From an uncultured Prevotella sp. (GTDB lineage: Bacteria > Bacteroidota > Bacteroidia > Bacteroidales > Bacteroidaceae), in NCBI GenBank assembly GCA_905234265.1, contig CAJOHJ010000019.1, forward strand, positions 1 to 33,629: DNA of 33,629 nucleotides, written 5' to 3'. Below the pieces are notes generated by a model. The model had not been told where the DNA came from, did no database searches, and saw only the letters and a list, made by a program, of their open reading frames with translations. The position numbers and the translations under genes were made by a program. Shown here piece after piece: positions 7,512 to 16,651 of the stretch. How positions within the stretch are numbered: position 1 is the first letter of the stretch; each line of letters opens with the position of its first letter.

Positions 7512-9848
7512 ATGAAGAGACTATTTGTTACTTGCATCACGCTTGTGGCGTGTGTGCTGCTTTCGGCAGGTACCATCGACCGCAAGAGTGCCATGCAGAA
7601 AGCCGCCAGGATGTTTGGCGGCACCGTTGCCATGCAGCAGGTAGCCATGCCTGCCGGCGACACACCTGCCTATTACGTGTTCAATGCCCAGCGGAGCGGC
7701 AACGGCTTTGTCATCGTCGCCGGCGAGGATATGGGCGACGACATTCTTGCCTTTTCCGACAGCGGCAGCTTCAATCCGCTGGACATGCCGCCTGCCTTGC
7801 GCTGGTGGCTTGAGCAGTATCGCCAGCAGGTGGAAATGGTGCGCAGTGAGCAGGCTGCGCCTCACAAGGCCATTGTCCGCGAGGCCATTGCTCCACTGCT
7901 GAAGACTAAGTGGAACCAGAACACTCCGTTCAATGCAGCCCTGCCGGTAAATCCTACCAAGGCAACACTGACATATTACGAGCATACCGGCTGTGTGGCT
8001 ACTGCCCTTGCCCAGGTGCTGAAATATCATGCTTCTGCCAAGCCAGTAAGTGCTATCCCCGAATATTCGTACAGCTATCAGTACCGTGCTGCCAATAATA
8101 CTACAGCTACGGCCAATGTCACTGTGCCAGGCGTTGAAGCCACAACATTTGATTATGCTGCAATGCCCAATGAGCTTTACTCTACAAGTGACGACGGAGC
8201 TGCAGAGGTAGCAAAGCTGATGCGCTATTGCGGTCAGGCAGTGAAGATGAACTATTACGACGACGAGGCTGCTGCAGTATTGTCTGCAGTGCCTCTTGCC
8301 ACCTATTTCGGCTACAATCCCTACAGCAAAGAAATCAGTCGCTCCGATTTCACCGCTGATTCTTGGGACAGACAGATCTATGACGAACTTGCATCACGCC
8401 GTCCGGTACTTTATCGCGGCCAGAAGCACAATAACAATGGACATGCCTTCGTTGTTGACGGCTATAAAGACCAGCTGTTCCACATCAACTGGGGCTGGGG
8501 TGGCAACTACAACGGCTACTTCAAGCTTTCGGAGTGCAACCCTTACGGTGGCGGCACTGGGGCTGGCTCAGGCCTCGACGGCTACAGCTTCGACCAGTCT
8601 GCAATAGTGCTTGTGCAGCCCGAGGCTACCATTCCCATTGACGACGTTGACGATGTTATGACTGTGGAAGCCGTCTCTGTCAGCCAGACATCGTATAGCC
8701 GCGCCAACACCTATTCAAATTTTTCCATTCCTGTGACGTTTACCGTCTGGAACAAGACTGGCCACAGCCAGTATTTTGAAATCGGCTTAGGTGTCTACGA
8801 TGCCAGCGGAAAGATTGTTGATGCCTACCGTTTCCATGGCACAGAGCTCGCCAATAACAGTGGGTTCCGCGACAATGTGTTGACAGTTACCTTTGGCAAC
8901 GGGCTGACATCTGGTACGTATTACATTCGTCCGATTTGCCGAACGTCAACCACGGCAAGCTGGGTGGCTGACATGGGCAGCAGTGTTCAAAGCGTGAAGC
9001 TTGAAATAAACGGGCTGACGGCTACTGCTAAGAATTCCGTCAACATGCTTACCGTTAACAGCGTGAGCATCAGCGGAGTCAAGAAGACCAACAATACGCT
9101 GACCATGACTGCAAATGTCACCAACAGCGGCGATATGAATACCAGCAGCCTCTTCCTGTTTGTCAACGGAAGCTTGGCCAGTGGCGCCGGTGTGAACTTC
9201 GAGGCTGGGCAGACCGACGACGTGCTGATTCACTTCATGCCGCAGCAGTCAGGCACTCTGCCGCTGGTACTCAGCATCGACCGTGAAGGTACGCAGCCAG
9301 TATGGACAGGCAGCGTGGTAATAGAAAACCGCAGAGACTACAACCTGTTGTTAGATGCGGCTAAGGTAGTGAACACAGAATACGACAGTGCGCTCGGCCA
9401 GACCGTAGTGCGTGGCACCACGCTGACAGCATCAATAGACATTACCAACAATGACACATCAGCATTCAACGACATCGTTCGTGCGCTGATATTCAAGTAT
9501 AACCCTGCTGACGGCTATTTCTATTCGGGGGATGAGCTGATACAGGAAGTGAACATCGCACAAGGAGAAAAGCAGACCGTTTCTTTCGATTTTGTCGACT
9601 TGGAGGTTGGCAGCACTTACCTTGTAATTTTCTACCTGTACGATGCGAATGGTACGCCTCAGCAGCAAAAGCAGACATCCTACTATCTGATTACTGAGGA
9701 CACCAGCGGCATTGTTGCCGTTGAGAGTGTTGCCGGCAGCAGTGCCGCAGCAGTCTACGACACTAAAGGCCGTTTTGTGCAGCGTGGCACCTCTGGCTTG
9801 CCCAAGGGACTTTATGTCGTCAAGGGAAAGAAATTTGTAAAGAAGTGA
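7512..9848 (+). CDS. Secreted C10-family cysteine protease (streptopain-like)
   Basis: A 778-residue secreted zymogen. After a signal peptide (1-20) comes a Spi-type propeptide (to about 130). The C10 papain-fold domain has catalytic Cys161 in GCVATALAQ and His311 in NGHAFVVDGY, followed by the NWGWGG glycine/tryptophan motif. Residues from about 390 onward look like two or three Ig-like or CARDB-type beta domains. The last 30 residues (YDTKGRF...KGLYVVKGKK) resemble a type IX secretion sorting tail, so delivery to the cell surface is likely. ATG 7512 is chosen over a TTG two codons upstream. Homologous proteases (SpeB, interpain A) cleave host proteins; whether this one does is inference. 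Confidence 0.9.
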   Translation: MKRLFVTCITLVACVLLSAGTIDRKSAMQKAARMFGGTVAMQQVAMPAGDTPAYYVFNAQRSGNGFVIVAGEDMGDDILAFSDSGSFNPLDMPPALRWWLEQYRQQVEMVRSEQAAPHKAIVREAIAPLLKTKWNQNTPFNAALPVNPTKATLTYYEHTGCVATALAQVLKYHASAKPVSAIPEYSYSYQYRAANNTTATANVTVPGVEATTFDYAAMPNELYSTSDDGAAEVAKLMRYCGQAVKMNYYDDEAAAVLSAVPLATYFGYNPYSKEISRSDFTADSWDRQIYDELASRRPVLYRGQKHNNNGHAFVVDGYKDQLFHINWGWGGNYNGYFKLSECNPYGGGTGAGSGLDGYSFDQSAIVLVQPEATIPIDDVDDVMTVEAVSVSQTSYSRANTYSNFSIPVTFTVWNKTGHSQYFEIGLGVYDASGKIVDAYRFHGTELANNSGFRDNVLTVTFGNGLTSGTYYIRPICRTSTTASWVADMGSSVQSVKLEINGLTATAKNSVNMLTVNSVSISGVKKTNNTLTMTANVTNSGDMNTSSLFLFVNGSLASGAGVNFEAGQTDDVLIHFMPQQSGTLPLVLSIDREGTQPVWTGSVVIENRRDYNLLLDAAKVVNTEYDSALGQTVVRGTTLTASIDITNNDTSAFNDIVRALIFKYNPADGYFYSGDELIQEVNIAQGEKQTVSFDFVDLEVGSTYLVIFYLYDANGTPQQQKQTSYYLITEDTSGIVAVESVAGSSAAAVYDTKGRFVQRGTSGLPKGLYVVKGKKFVKK

Positions 9849-9850
9849 TA

Positions 9851-10999
9851 ATGAATATTGAGATAAAGAAAGTCACTAACAGCAGCGACCTGCGGCAGTT
9901 CATACAGTTCTACTACGATCTGTACCGGGACTGCGCGCAGGCCGTTCCCTATCTGTTCTCCGAGGAGGAGAACACCCTTCGCAGCGACCGTAATGCCGCC
10001 TTTGAATGCTGCGAGGCCGACTATTTCATGGCCTATCGTGACGGCAAGATGGTGGGGCGTGTCGCCGCCATCATCAACCACCGTGCCAACAAGCGCTGGC
10101 AGCGCAGGCAGGTGCGTTTCGGCTGGTTCGACTTTATCGACGACGCCGAAGTCTGCCGCCAGCTGCTGCAGACCGTTGAGCAGTGGGGCCGTGAGCGCGG
10201 CATGACGGAGATTGCCGGTCCGCTGGGCTTCACCGACATGGACCGTGAGGGCATGCTCATCGAGGGCTTTGCCGAAAACTCCACCATGTACATCAACTAC
10301 AACTTTCCGTACTATCAGCAGCACATTGAGTCCATTGGTGGCTTCCAGAAGGACAACGACTACATGGAGTACATCATCAAGGTGCCGACGGAAATCCCGG
10401 AGAAGTTCCACAAGATAGCCCAGATGGTGAGTACACGCTACAACCTGCATGTACATAAGTTTACCCGTCGCGAGCTTGTCAGCGGTGGAAAGGGCTATGA
10501 AGTGTTCAACATCGTCAATTCCACCTACAAGGACCTCTACGGCTACAGCGAGCTGTCGCACAATCAGATAGAGCAGCTCGTGGAGCAGTACATCAAGATT
10601 GCCGACCTGAACCTCGTTACCGCCGTCGAGGACTGGAACACCCCCGAGCATAAGATGATAGGTTTCGGCATCACCTTCCCCTCGTTCACGTCTGCTCTCC
10701 GCAAGACCCGCGACGGCCGCATGCTCCCCTTTGGCTGGTGGCACCTGCTGCAGACGCTTAAGTGGCACAAGACCGACGTCGTCGACCTGCTGTTGATAGG
10801 TGTTCTGCCGGAATATCGCCAGAAAGGCGCCAACGCTCTGATTTTCGACGACCTCATCAAGTGGTTCCAACAATATGGCTTCCGCTGGGCCGAGGCCATG
10901 CCGCAGATGGAGAGCAACGAAGGCGTGCAGTCGCAGTGGCAGTATCTGGAATCGCGTCAGCACCGCCGCCACCGCTGCTACAAGAAAGAGATTGGTTAG
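9851..10999 (+). CDS. GNAT-like N-acyltransferase, function unknown
   Basis: A 382-residue cytoplasmic protein with no signal peptide. Two stretches look like the GNAT fold. One is an N-terminal half with MVGRVAAIINH and a GPLGFTDMDREGM motif. The other is a C-terminal half in which LLLIGVLPEYRQKGANALIF resembles the acyl-CoA pyrophosphate-binding motif (V-x-P-x-x-R-x-x-G). Bacteroidales carry a conserved protein of this length usually labelled hypothetical or N-acetyltransferase. The substrate cannot be told. ATG 9851 is preferred; a GTG at 9845 overlaps the previous stop. It lies 2 bp after the protease gene, so the two are probably co-transcribed, though no functional link is evident. Confidence 0.6.
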   Translation: MNIEIKKVTNSSDLRQFIQFYYDLYRDCAQAVPYLFSEEENTLRSDRNAAFECCEADYFMAYRDGKMVGRVAAIINHRANKRWQRRQVRFGWFDFIDDAEVCRQLLQTVEQWGRERGMTEIAGPLGFTDMDREGMLIEGFAENSTMYINYNFPYYQQHIESIGGFQKDNDYMEYIIKVPTEIPEKFHKIAQMVSTRYNLHVHKFTRRELVSGGKGYEVFNIVNSTYKDLYGYSELSHNQIEQLVEQYIKIADLNLVTAVEDWNTPEHKMIGFGITFPSFTSALRKTRDGRMLPFGWWHLLQTLKWHKTDVVDLLLIGVLPEYRQKGANALIFDDLIKWFQQYGFRWAEAMPQMESNEGVQSQWQYLESRQHRRHRCYKKEIG

Positions 11000-11021
11000 C
11001 ATAGCCAGCCATTACAATTAT

Positions 11022-11105
11022 ATATTAAATATTAAGAATTATGCATTATGCATTGAACATTAAGCATTATGCATTGAACATTAAGAATTAAGCATTTAGC
11101 ATTAC
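11022..11105 (+). repeat. AT-rich 21-bp tandem repeat before nrdD
   Basis: Two identical 21-bp units (11043-11063 and 11064-11084) contain GCATTATGCATTGAACATT. A diverged third starts at 11085 and a diverged copy precedes at about 11022. The array runs into the nrdD start codon and fills most of the 106-bp gap after the GNAT-like gene. It leaves no room for an independent ribosome site. Confidence 0.8.
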
Positions 11106-13340
11106 ATGATACAGACAGTTGTAAAGCGCGACGGGCGCATCGTGGGTTTCAACGAGCAGAAGATAATGGCCGCCATCCGCAAGGCCATGTTACATACAGA
11201 CAAGGGCGAAGACGACCGCCTGCTGCAGACCATCACCAACCGCATTGCCGAGCGCGGCCAGTCGCAGATGACTGTCGAGGCCATCCAGGACGCCGTGGAA
11301 ATGGAGCTGATGAAGAGCGCACGCAAGGATGTTGCCCAGCGCTACATAGCCTATCGCAACCAGCGTTCTATTGCGCGCAAGGCAAAGACGCGCGACGTCT
11401 TCCTTGACATTGTGAACATAAAGTCGAACGACATCACGCGCGAGAATGCCAACATGAATGCCGACACTCCCGCAGGCATGATGATGAAGTTCGCCTCCGA
11501 GACCACCAAGCCCTTCGTCGACGACTACCTGCTGTCGCCGGAGACCCGCGAGGCCGTGGAACACAACTATCTGCACATCCACGACAAAGACTACTATCCC
11601 ACCAAGTCGCTCACCTGCTGCCAGCATCCGCTTGACAACATCCTTAACTGCGGCTTCATAGCCGGCCACGGAGCCTCGCGCCCGGCGCGCCGCATCGAGA
11701 CCGCCTCCGTGCTGGCCTGCATCAGCCTGGAGTGCGCCCAGAACGAGATGCACGGCGGCCAGGCCATTCCTGCCTTCGACTTCTATCTGGCTCCCTACGT
11801 CCGCATGTCGTATGTCGAGGAAGTCAAGAACCTTGAAGACCTCTACGGTCAGGACTACAGCCAGCTCTACGACGAACCGCTCATCGACTACATCCGACAG
11901 CCCCTCGACGGCCTGCAGGGCATCGACCGTGTGCGTCAGCACGCCATCAACAAGACCGTCGGCCGCGTGCATCAGGCCATGGAGGCGTTTATCCATAACA
12001 TGAACACCATCCACTCGCGCGGCGGAAACCAGGTAGTCTTCTCCAGCATCAACTATGGCACAGACACGTCGGCGGAAGGCCGCTGCGTGATGCGCGAACT
12101 GCTGAACTCCACCTATCAGGGCGTTGGCGGCGGCGAGACAGCCATCTTCCCGATACAGATATGGAAGAAGAAGCGCGGCGTCAACTACTTGCCCGAAGAC
12201 CCTAACTACGACCTCTACCAGCTGGCCTGCAAGGTGACGGCACGCCGCTTCTTCCCTAATTTCCTCAACCTCGACGCCACCTACAACCAGAGCAGCGAGT
12301 GGCGCGCCGACGACCCTAAGCGCTACCTCCATGAGGTAGCCACGATGGGCTGCCGCACGCGCGTCTTCGAAAACCGCTTCGGCCCAACCACCAGCATAGG
12401 CCGCGGCAACCTGAGCTTCTCGACCATCAACATAGTGCGCATAGCCATTGAGTGCATGGACATTGCCGACAAGGAAGAACGCATTTCGCGCTTCTTCGCC
12501 AAGCTCGACGAAATTCTGGAGATTACCGCCAAGCAGCTCGACGACCGCTACCAGTTCCAGAAGACGGCCTTCGTGCGCCAGTTCCCATTGCTTATGAAGA
12601 GCCTTTGGATAGGTGCCGACAAGCTGCAGAGCAGCGACACCATCGAGAGCGTCATCAACCAGGGTACGCTGGGCATTGGCTTCATCGGCCTTGCAGAAGC
12701 CCTCGTGGCCCTCATCGGCCAGCACCACGGCGAAAGCGACGAAGCCCAGCAGCTGGGCCTTAAGATTATAGGCTATATGCGCGAGCGCGTCAACGACTTC
12801 TGCCAGCGCTACCAGCACAACTACAGCGTGCTTGCCACGCCTGCCGAGGGACTTGCAGGCCGCTTCACCAAGCGCGACCGCAAGGATTTCGGCGTCATCC
12901 CAGGCGTTACCGACCGCGACTACTACACCAACTCCAACCACGTCCCCGTCTACTACAAATGCTCAGCCCGCCACAAGGCTGAGGTGGAGGCTCCCTACCA
13001 CGAGCTGACGCGCGGCGGACACATCTTCTATGTAGAAATCGACGGCGACGCCACCCACAATCCGCAAGTCATCATGTCCGTCGTCGACATGATGGACCGC
13101 CTGAACATGGGCTACGGTTCCGTCAACCACAACCGCAACCGCTGCATGGACTGCGGCTATGAGAATGCCGACCCGCATCTGGAGAAATGTCCCAAGTGCG
13201 GCAGCACGCATATCGACAAGCTGCAGCGCATTACCGGCTATCTTGTCGGCACTACCGACCGCTGGAACAGCGGAAAGCTTGCCGAACTGAACGACCGCGT
13301 AACCCATATCGAGGGCAGCACACAGCAGCAGCTGTTCTGA
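11106..13340 (+). CDS. nrdD: Anaerobic ribonucleoside-triphosphate reductase NrdD
   Basis: A 744-residue glycyl-radical enzyme that reduces ribonucleoside triphosphates to deoxy forms without oxygen. The first 95 residues are an ATP-cone (VVKRDGRIVGFNEQKI) for allosteric control. The barrel contains SLTCCQHPLDN with the conserved active-site cysteine and FSSINYGTDTS. Near the C-terminus a zinc site (CMDCG and CPKCG) precedes the glycyl-radical loop (RITGYLVGTTDRWN). Length is normal for the class III enzyme. It is paired with its activase nrdG 41 bp downstream. Its presence fits a strict or facultative anaerobe. Confidence 0.96.
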   Translation: MIQTVVKRDGRIVGFNEQKIMAAIRKAMLHTDKGEDDRLLQTITNRIAERGQSQMTVEAIQDAVEMELMKSARKDVAQRYIAYRNQRSIARKAKTRDVFLDIVNIKSNDITRENANMNADTPAGMMMKFASETTKPFVDDYLLSPETREAVEHNYLHIHDKDYYPTKSLTCCQHPLDNILNCGFIAGHGASRPARRIETASVLACISLECAQNEMHGGQAIPAFDFYLAPYVRMSYVEEVKNLEDLYGQDYSQLYDEPLIDYIRQPLDGLQGIDRVRQHAINKTVGRVHQAMEAFIHNMNTIHSRGGNQVVFSSINYGTDTSAEGRCVMRELLNSTYQGVGGGETAIFPIQIWKKKRGVNYLPEDPNYDLYQLACKVTARRFFPNFLNLDATYNQSSEWRADDPKRYLHEVATMGCRTRVFENRFGPTTSIGRGNLSFSTINIVRIAIECMDIADKEERISRFFAKLDEILEITAKQLDDRYQFQKTAFVRQFPLLMKSLWIGADKLQSSDTIESVINQGTLGIGFIGLAEALVALIGQHHGESDEAQQLGLKIIGYMRERVNDFCQRYQHNYSVLATPAEGLAGRFTKRDRKDFGVIPGVTDRDYYTNSNHVPVYYKCSARHKAEVEAPYHELTRGGHIFYVEIDGDATHNPQVIMSVVDMMDRLNMGYGSVNHNRNRCMDCGYENADPHLEKCPKCGSTHIDKLQRITGYLVGTTDRWNSGKLAELNDRVTHIEGSTQQQLF

Positions 13341-13381
13341 AGTGGTGAGAGGTGAGTGGTGAGAGGTGAGAAGCAAGAAGC
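13341..13381 (+). repeat. 14-bp repeat in the nrdD-nrdG gap
   Basis: GTGGTGAGAGGTGA is present twice in direct succession (13343-13356 and 13357-13370), followed by GAAGCAAGAAGC. The repeat fills nearly all of the spacer before the nrdG start. The purine-rich strand contains several GAGG-like words that could act as weak ribosome sites. Confidence 0.75.
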
Positions 13382-13882
13382 ATGATTTCGGTATTAGACA
13401 TTATTGAAGACACAATGGTAGACGGTCCGGGCTTCCGGACCGCCATCTATTGTGCCGGCTGCCGCCACGGCTGTCCGGGATGCCACAATCCGCAGTCGTG
13501 GGACTTCAGCGGCGGCCGAACCATGACCACCGACGAGCTGATGCACATCATCGAGGCCGACCCCTACGCCAACGTCACCTTCACCGGCGGCGACCCCATG
13601 TATCAGCCCGAAGGCTTTGCCGAACTGGCCCGCGCCATTCGCCAGCGCACCCGGAAGACCATCTGGTGCTACACTGGCTTCACGTTTGAAGCCTGCGCCG
13701 CCAATCCACGCCAGCGCCAGCTGCTGCAGCTGGTCGACGTGCTGGTCGACGGTCCTTTCGTCCGCAGCCTTCGCGACGAAAGCCTGCTGTTCCGCGGCAG
13801 CAGCAACCAGCGCCTTGTCGATGTGCCGCGCTCTCTGGCCGCCGGCAGTGCAGTTCTCTTCGTTCCCGACACAAGTCTGTAG
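13382..13882 (+). CDS. nrdG: Anaerobic NrdD-activating radical-SAM protein NrdG
   Basis: A 166-residue radical-SAM activase that uses a [4Fe-4S] cluster and SAM to generate the glycyl radical on NrdD. The cluster motif CxxxCxxC is Cys27, Cys31 and Cys34 in GCRHGCPGCHNPQ. TFTGGDPMYQP is the SAM-contacting GGE/GGD-type motif, and VDVLVDGPF follows. Length is typical of the short NrdG form. The final residues (LFVPDTSL) are the natural family end, so the gene is complete. It is convergent with the leftward hemolysin III gene across a repeat array. Confidence 0.95.
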   Translation: MISVLDIIEDTMVDGPGFRTAIYCAGCRHGCPGCHNPQSWDFSGGRTMTTDELMHIIEADPYANVTFTGGDPMYQPEGFAELARAIRQRTRKTIWCYTGFTFEACAANPRQRQLLQLVDVLVDGPFVRSLRDESLLFRGSSNQRLVDVPRSLAAGSAVLFVPDTSL

Positions 13883-13899
13883 ACTGTCTTGCGGAGATG

Positions 13900-14030
13900 A
13901 AAAATTATCTGCGTAAGAAAAAAAATTATCTGCGTAAGATAATTTCGTAACATGCAGAGATAATTTTTTATCTCACAGAGATAATTTCGTAAGTCATTGA
14001 GATAATTTTTTATCTCACAGAGATAATCTG
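13900..14030. repeat. 21-bp tandem array with hairpins, nrdG 3' gap
   Basis: Six successive 21-bp units begin at 13900, 13921 (overlapping the next), 13938, 13959, 13980 and 14001, with a partial at 14022. The units at 13959 and 14001 are identical and each holds AGATAATTTTTTATCT, a 6-bp stem with a TTTT loop. The other type has GATAATTTCGTAA. ATTATC in the first units can pair with GATAAT in the later ones. It fills the gap between convergent nrdG and hemolysin III genes, so bidirectional termination is a likely role. A near-identical unit lies at 100-120. Confidence 0.85.
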
Positions 14031-14041
14031 CCGCTGCAGCG

Positions 14042-14695
14042 TCATGCCAGATTATTCATCAGCACGTCCCAGACGGCAACGATGTGGCACACGCTGCCTG
14101 CCAGCACGAAAAAGTGGAATACGGAGTGCATGTATTTCCTGCGGTGCAGCGAATAGAACAGTGCGCCGGTGATGTAGCAGACGCCTTCAGCAATTATCCA
14201 GACCACGGCAGCCGTGGAAACGGCATTCAGCAGCGGCTTGAAGGCTACCAGCACGCTCAGCCCCATGCCTATGAAACAGAATGTCTCCACGTTGCTGTGC
14301 TCCTTCAGCCGCACCAGGCTGATGACGGTGCCTGCAATGGCGCATGCCCACACGAAGCTGAACAGCCCCCATCCCCAGTAGCCGTCGGCGCGAAGTGCCG
14401 TCAGCGTCAGCGGCGAGTAGCTGCCGGCAATGTGCCAGTAGATGGCCGCATGGTCCCAGCGGCGCAGGCGCTCCTTCCATGGCGACCGCCGCGGCAGGGC
14501 GTGGTAGACCGTCGAGGCCACATACGACCCCAGCATGCCGAACAGATAGAGGCACACGCCGAGCCTTGCCCATGGGTCGTCGCCGCGGAATGTCAGCCAC
14601 AGGAAGCCCGTGCCGACCACCACGCCCAGCAGAATGCCTGCCGCATGGCTCCAGGAGTTCCACAATTCCTCTTTGTGTGTGTATCTAATTGCCAT
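14042..14695 (-). CDS. Hemolysin III / PAQR-family membrane protein
   Basis: A 217-residue protein with about seven membrane helices, of the hemolysin III (COG1272, PAQR) family. The family signature is present: HAAGI in helix 1, STVYH and the WDHAAIYWHIAGSYSP block in the middle, and HSVFHFFVLAG near the end. These supply the His/Asp set thought to bind zinc. Family members are proposed ceramidase-like hydrolases, and the hemolysin name reflects one early report. The role here is unknown. It is convergent with nrdG, and no perfect -7 box was found upstream. A near match lies around 14707-14716. Confidence 0.9.
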   Translation of the reverse strand: MAIRYTHKEELWNSWSHAAGILLGVVVGTGFLWLTFRGDDPWARLGVCLYLFGMLGSYVASTVYHALPRRSPWKERLRRWDHAAIYWHIAGSYSPLTLTALRADGYWGWGLFSFVWACAIAGTVISLVRLKEHSNVETFCFIGMGLSVLVAFKPLLNAVSTAAVVWIIAEGVCYITGALFYSLHRRKYMHSVFHFFVLAGSVCHIVAVWDVLMNNLA

Positions 14696-14784
14696 TACGG
14701 CGTTAAAAGTACAAAGAAAATATAAAAACAGAACTTCTTGGGGACTTTTTTTTTCATTTTGTAGGTTTTATTAAAAAATTATTT

Positions 14785-14792
14785 TATTTTTG
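14785..14792 (+). promoter_or_regulatory. Promoter of the six-gene envelope operon
   Basis: TATTTTTG matches the -7 consensus; TTTG at 14758-14761 is a possible -33 element with a 23-nt spacer, slightly long. The expected start near 14799 gives a leader of about 50 nt before the first gene. No other good promoter was found before 20677. Confidence 0.55.
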
Positions 14793-14850
14793 CCGTGTCA
14801 GAATGCATTTTATGTAGATTAAAGATAACTAGCTTGACATAATTTAGACT

Positions 14851-16104
14851 ATGAAAAAACTACTCTTACTCTCCATTGCGGTGCTGGCGACTTGCACTGC
14901 CGCCATCGGCCAGGAGCCCAACGAACGCGAGTCGTACAGACGCTCGTCGCTATGCCTCATCATGCTGACGCACAATGGTAAGAAGTATGCCGAGGACATG
15001 CAGCGCGTGTTCCGCAACTTCCCGCTGCCGGCACGCTATAACGAGCATAACATTGCCGACCTCCGGGTCATCAACGTCAGCAAGAAGATGAGCCAGCCCG
15101 ACATCGACAAGCTGGTGCGCAGCCACAATGTCGCACAGCGCATGGTCAGCCGCTGGTTTAACCGCACCGAGTGGGACGGTGCCATGAACATGGACCTTAT
15201 CCACGAACGTGGAGGCTACGGTGCCTTCTATTCCGACTATCTCCGTTCAAAGAGCAACATCCTCGGCTCGGCGCTGCTGCGCGACGAGGGCATTGAGCTG
15301 CTGCAAAGCACCTTCGTGCTGGTGTGCGACATGGACTACATAGACCGTTCCAAAGGCTCGTCAATCTTTGCAGGCGTTCTGGCAGGACTTGCCGCAGTTG
15401 CAGATGTGGCCGGCGAAGTGCAGCGCGATCGAGGCAACTACAACACTGCCAACAGCTGGCAGGCAGCAAGCAGTCTGGGCAATGCGGCTTCGGCAGTGGT
15501 GGCTGACATCGGCGGTTTCCGCGTGAAGATGAATGCCTACCTGTACCGCCTGAAGTGGGACGACGACCTCACACAGAATATGTATGGCAACTTCTGGATC
15601 GACGAGAACACGAAGCCCGAGGAAGTCGAGGCCCGCAAGCAACGCTACGAGAATTCCAGCGATGCCTTCCAGCTGGAATTCATCGGCCGTTACACCGAAA
15701 GCTCTTCGAAGACCATCCTCAAGTCGTGGAAGAATGAGGACGAGGTAATTCTCGACGTCTGCCACCGCTGCGTCAAGAAGGGCATGACCGAGCTGGCCAA
15801 GCAGTTCCCCGTGTTCCGTCCGCGCACGCCGTTCTACTTTGAAGGCGACAATATGTATGCCCACATCGGCCTTAAGGAAGATGTCGTACAGGGCAAGCGC
15901 TACGAGATACTGCAGCCCTACAAGGACAAGAAGGGCCAGATATGCTACAAGCATGTGGGCCGCGCCGAGGCCGGCACCCCATGGGACAACATGGACGTCC
16001 GCTTCGACCAGTATTTCGACCCCGAATGGAAAGGCACGCAGTTCTTCAATGCCCACTGCACCGGCGACATCCGCATGGCAGGACTGCAGCTTCGCGAAAT
16101 GTAA
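14851..16104 (+). CDS. Exported protein, unknown function, operon gene 1
   Basis: A 417-residue exported protein with signal peptide (1-20, ending AIG-Q). I do not recognise a named family. The first 170 residues alternate strand and helix, with a STFVLVCDMDYID strand. A small Ala-rich segment follows (about 170-215: FAGVLAGLAAVADVAG and NAASAVVADIGG) that could be a helical hairpin lying on a membrane. Then comes VKMNAYLYRLKWDDDL. The C-terminal 120 residues (KQFPVFRPRTPFY onward) look like a beta domain ending in an arginine/methionine-rich strand. There is no lipobox. It is first of six co-directional genes, all exported. A cell-envelope structural or assembly role is inference from that company. 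Confidence 0.75.
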   Translation: MKKLLLLSIAVLATCTAAIGQEPNERESYRRSSLCLIMLTHNGKKYAEDMQRVFRNFPLPARYNEHNIADLRVINVSKKMSQPDIDKLVRSHNVAQRMVSRWFNRTEWDGAMNMDLIHERGGYGAFYSDYLRSKSNILGSALLRDEGIELLQSTFVLVCDMDYIDRSKGSSIFAGVLAGLAAVADVAGEVQRDRGNYNTANSWQAASSLGNAASAVVADIGGFRVKMNAYLYRLKWDDDLTQNMYGNFWIDENTKPEEVEARKQRYENSSDAFQLEFIGRYTESSSKTILKSWKNEDEVILDVCHRCVKKGMTELAKQFPVFRPRTPFYFEGDNMYAHIGLKEDVVQGKRYEILQPYKDKKGQICYKHVGRAEAGTPWDNMDVRFDQYFDPEWKGTQFFNAHCTGDIRMAGLQLREM

Positions 16105-16151
16105 AGACTCGACAATTACAAACAAGAATATCATTTTAAATTAGAAACCTC

Positions 16152-16619
16152 ATGAAAAAAGCATTATTTTTATTAACATTCTGCTGCGCTGCACTCGTAG
16201 CCTCTGCACAGGACTTCTATGTGCGCAGCGTAGGAACGGCTGCTGACGGCAGCTATCTGGTAGGCGTCACCGTGAACGTCAAGAAGAAGCTTCCCACCTC
16301 CGCCGAGGACCTCGTGATGCGCTACGCTGTGGAGGGCGTGATGTTCAACGGCCTCACCAATGCCTCTGGCATGACATCGCAGAAGCCGCTCATCAAAGAC
16401 CCTGACGTGCGACAGACGAAGGCCGCCTTCTTCGAGGCTTTCAACAACGAGAAGGCCTATCAGCGCTACTGCAGCATTGTGCCGCAGACCCTCATCTCCA
16501 TGAAGAACAAGAAGACAAAGATGATAGAGACCACAGCCACCGTCGTCGTCAACAAGGAAGAGCTGCAGCACTACCTTGAGGAGTCGGGTGTCATCAAGGG
16601 CTTCTCAAGTCTCTGGTAA
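16152..16619 (+). CDS. Exported small protein, paralogue of the next gene
   Basis: A 155-residue exported protein with a signal peptide (1-19, ASA-Q) and no lipobox. A strand (residues 36-46) is followed by a helix and the block AVEGVMFNGL. PLIKDPDVRQTKAAFFEAF then leads to AYQRYC, and a C-terminal strand-helix contains VVVNKEELQHYL. The same order of features occurs in the next protein, so the two look like paralogues with one domain of about 110 residues. The pattern of an exported strand plus Ala/Lys-rich helix recalls LPP20/FlgP-like proteins. No function is known to me. Confidence 0.7.
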   Translation: MKKALFLLTFCCAALVASAQDFYVRSVGTAADGSYLVGVTVNVKKKLPTSAEDLVMRYAVEGVMFNGLTNASGMTSQKPLIKDPDVRQTKAAFFEAFNNEKAYQRYCSIVPQTLISMKNKKTKMIETTATVVVNKEELQHYLEESGVIKGFSSLW

Positions 16620-16651
16620 AAAACGCATGTATAACATTATCAAGATTAACG

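Noticed and set aside
11190..12941. A 583-codon open frame antisense to nrdD
   Set aside because: nrdD is unmistakable. The antisense product is Val/Ala/Asp-rich without domains.
13900..14030. CRISPR array
   Set aside because: Units follow each other without unique spacers and are only 21 bp. No cas gene is present.
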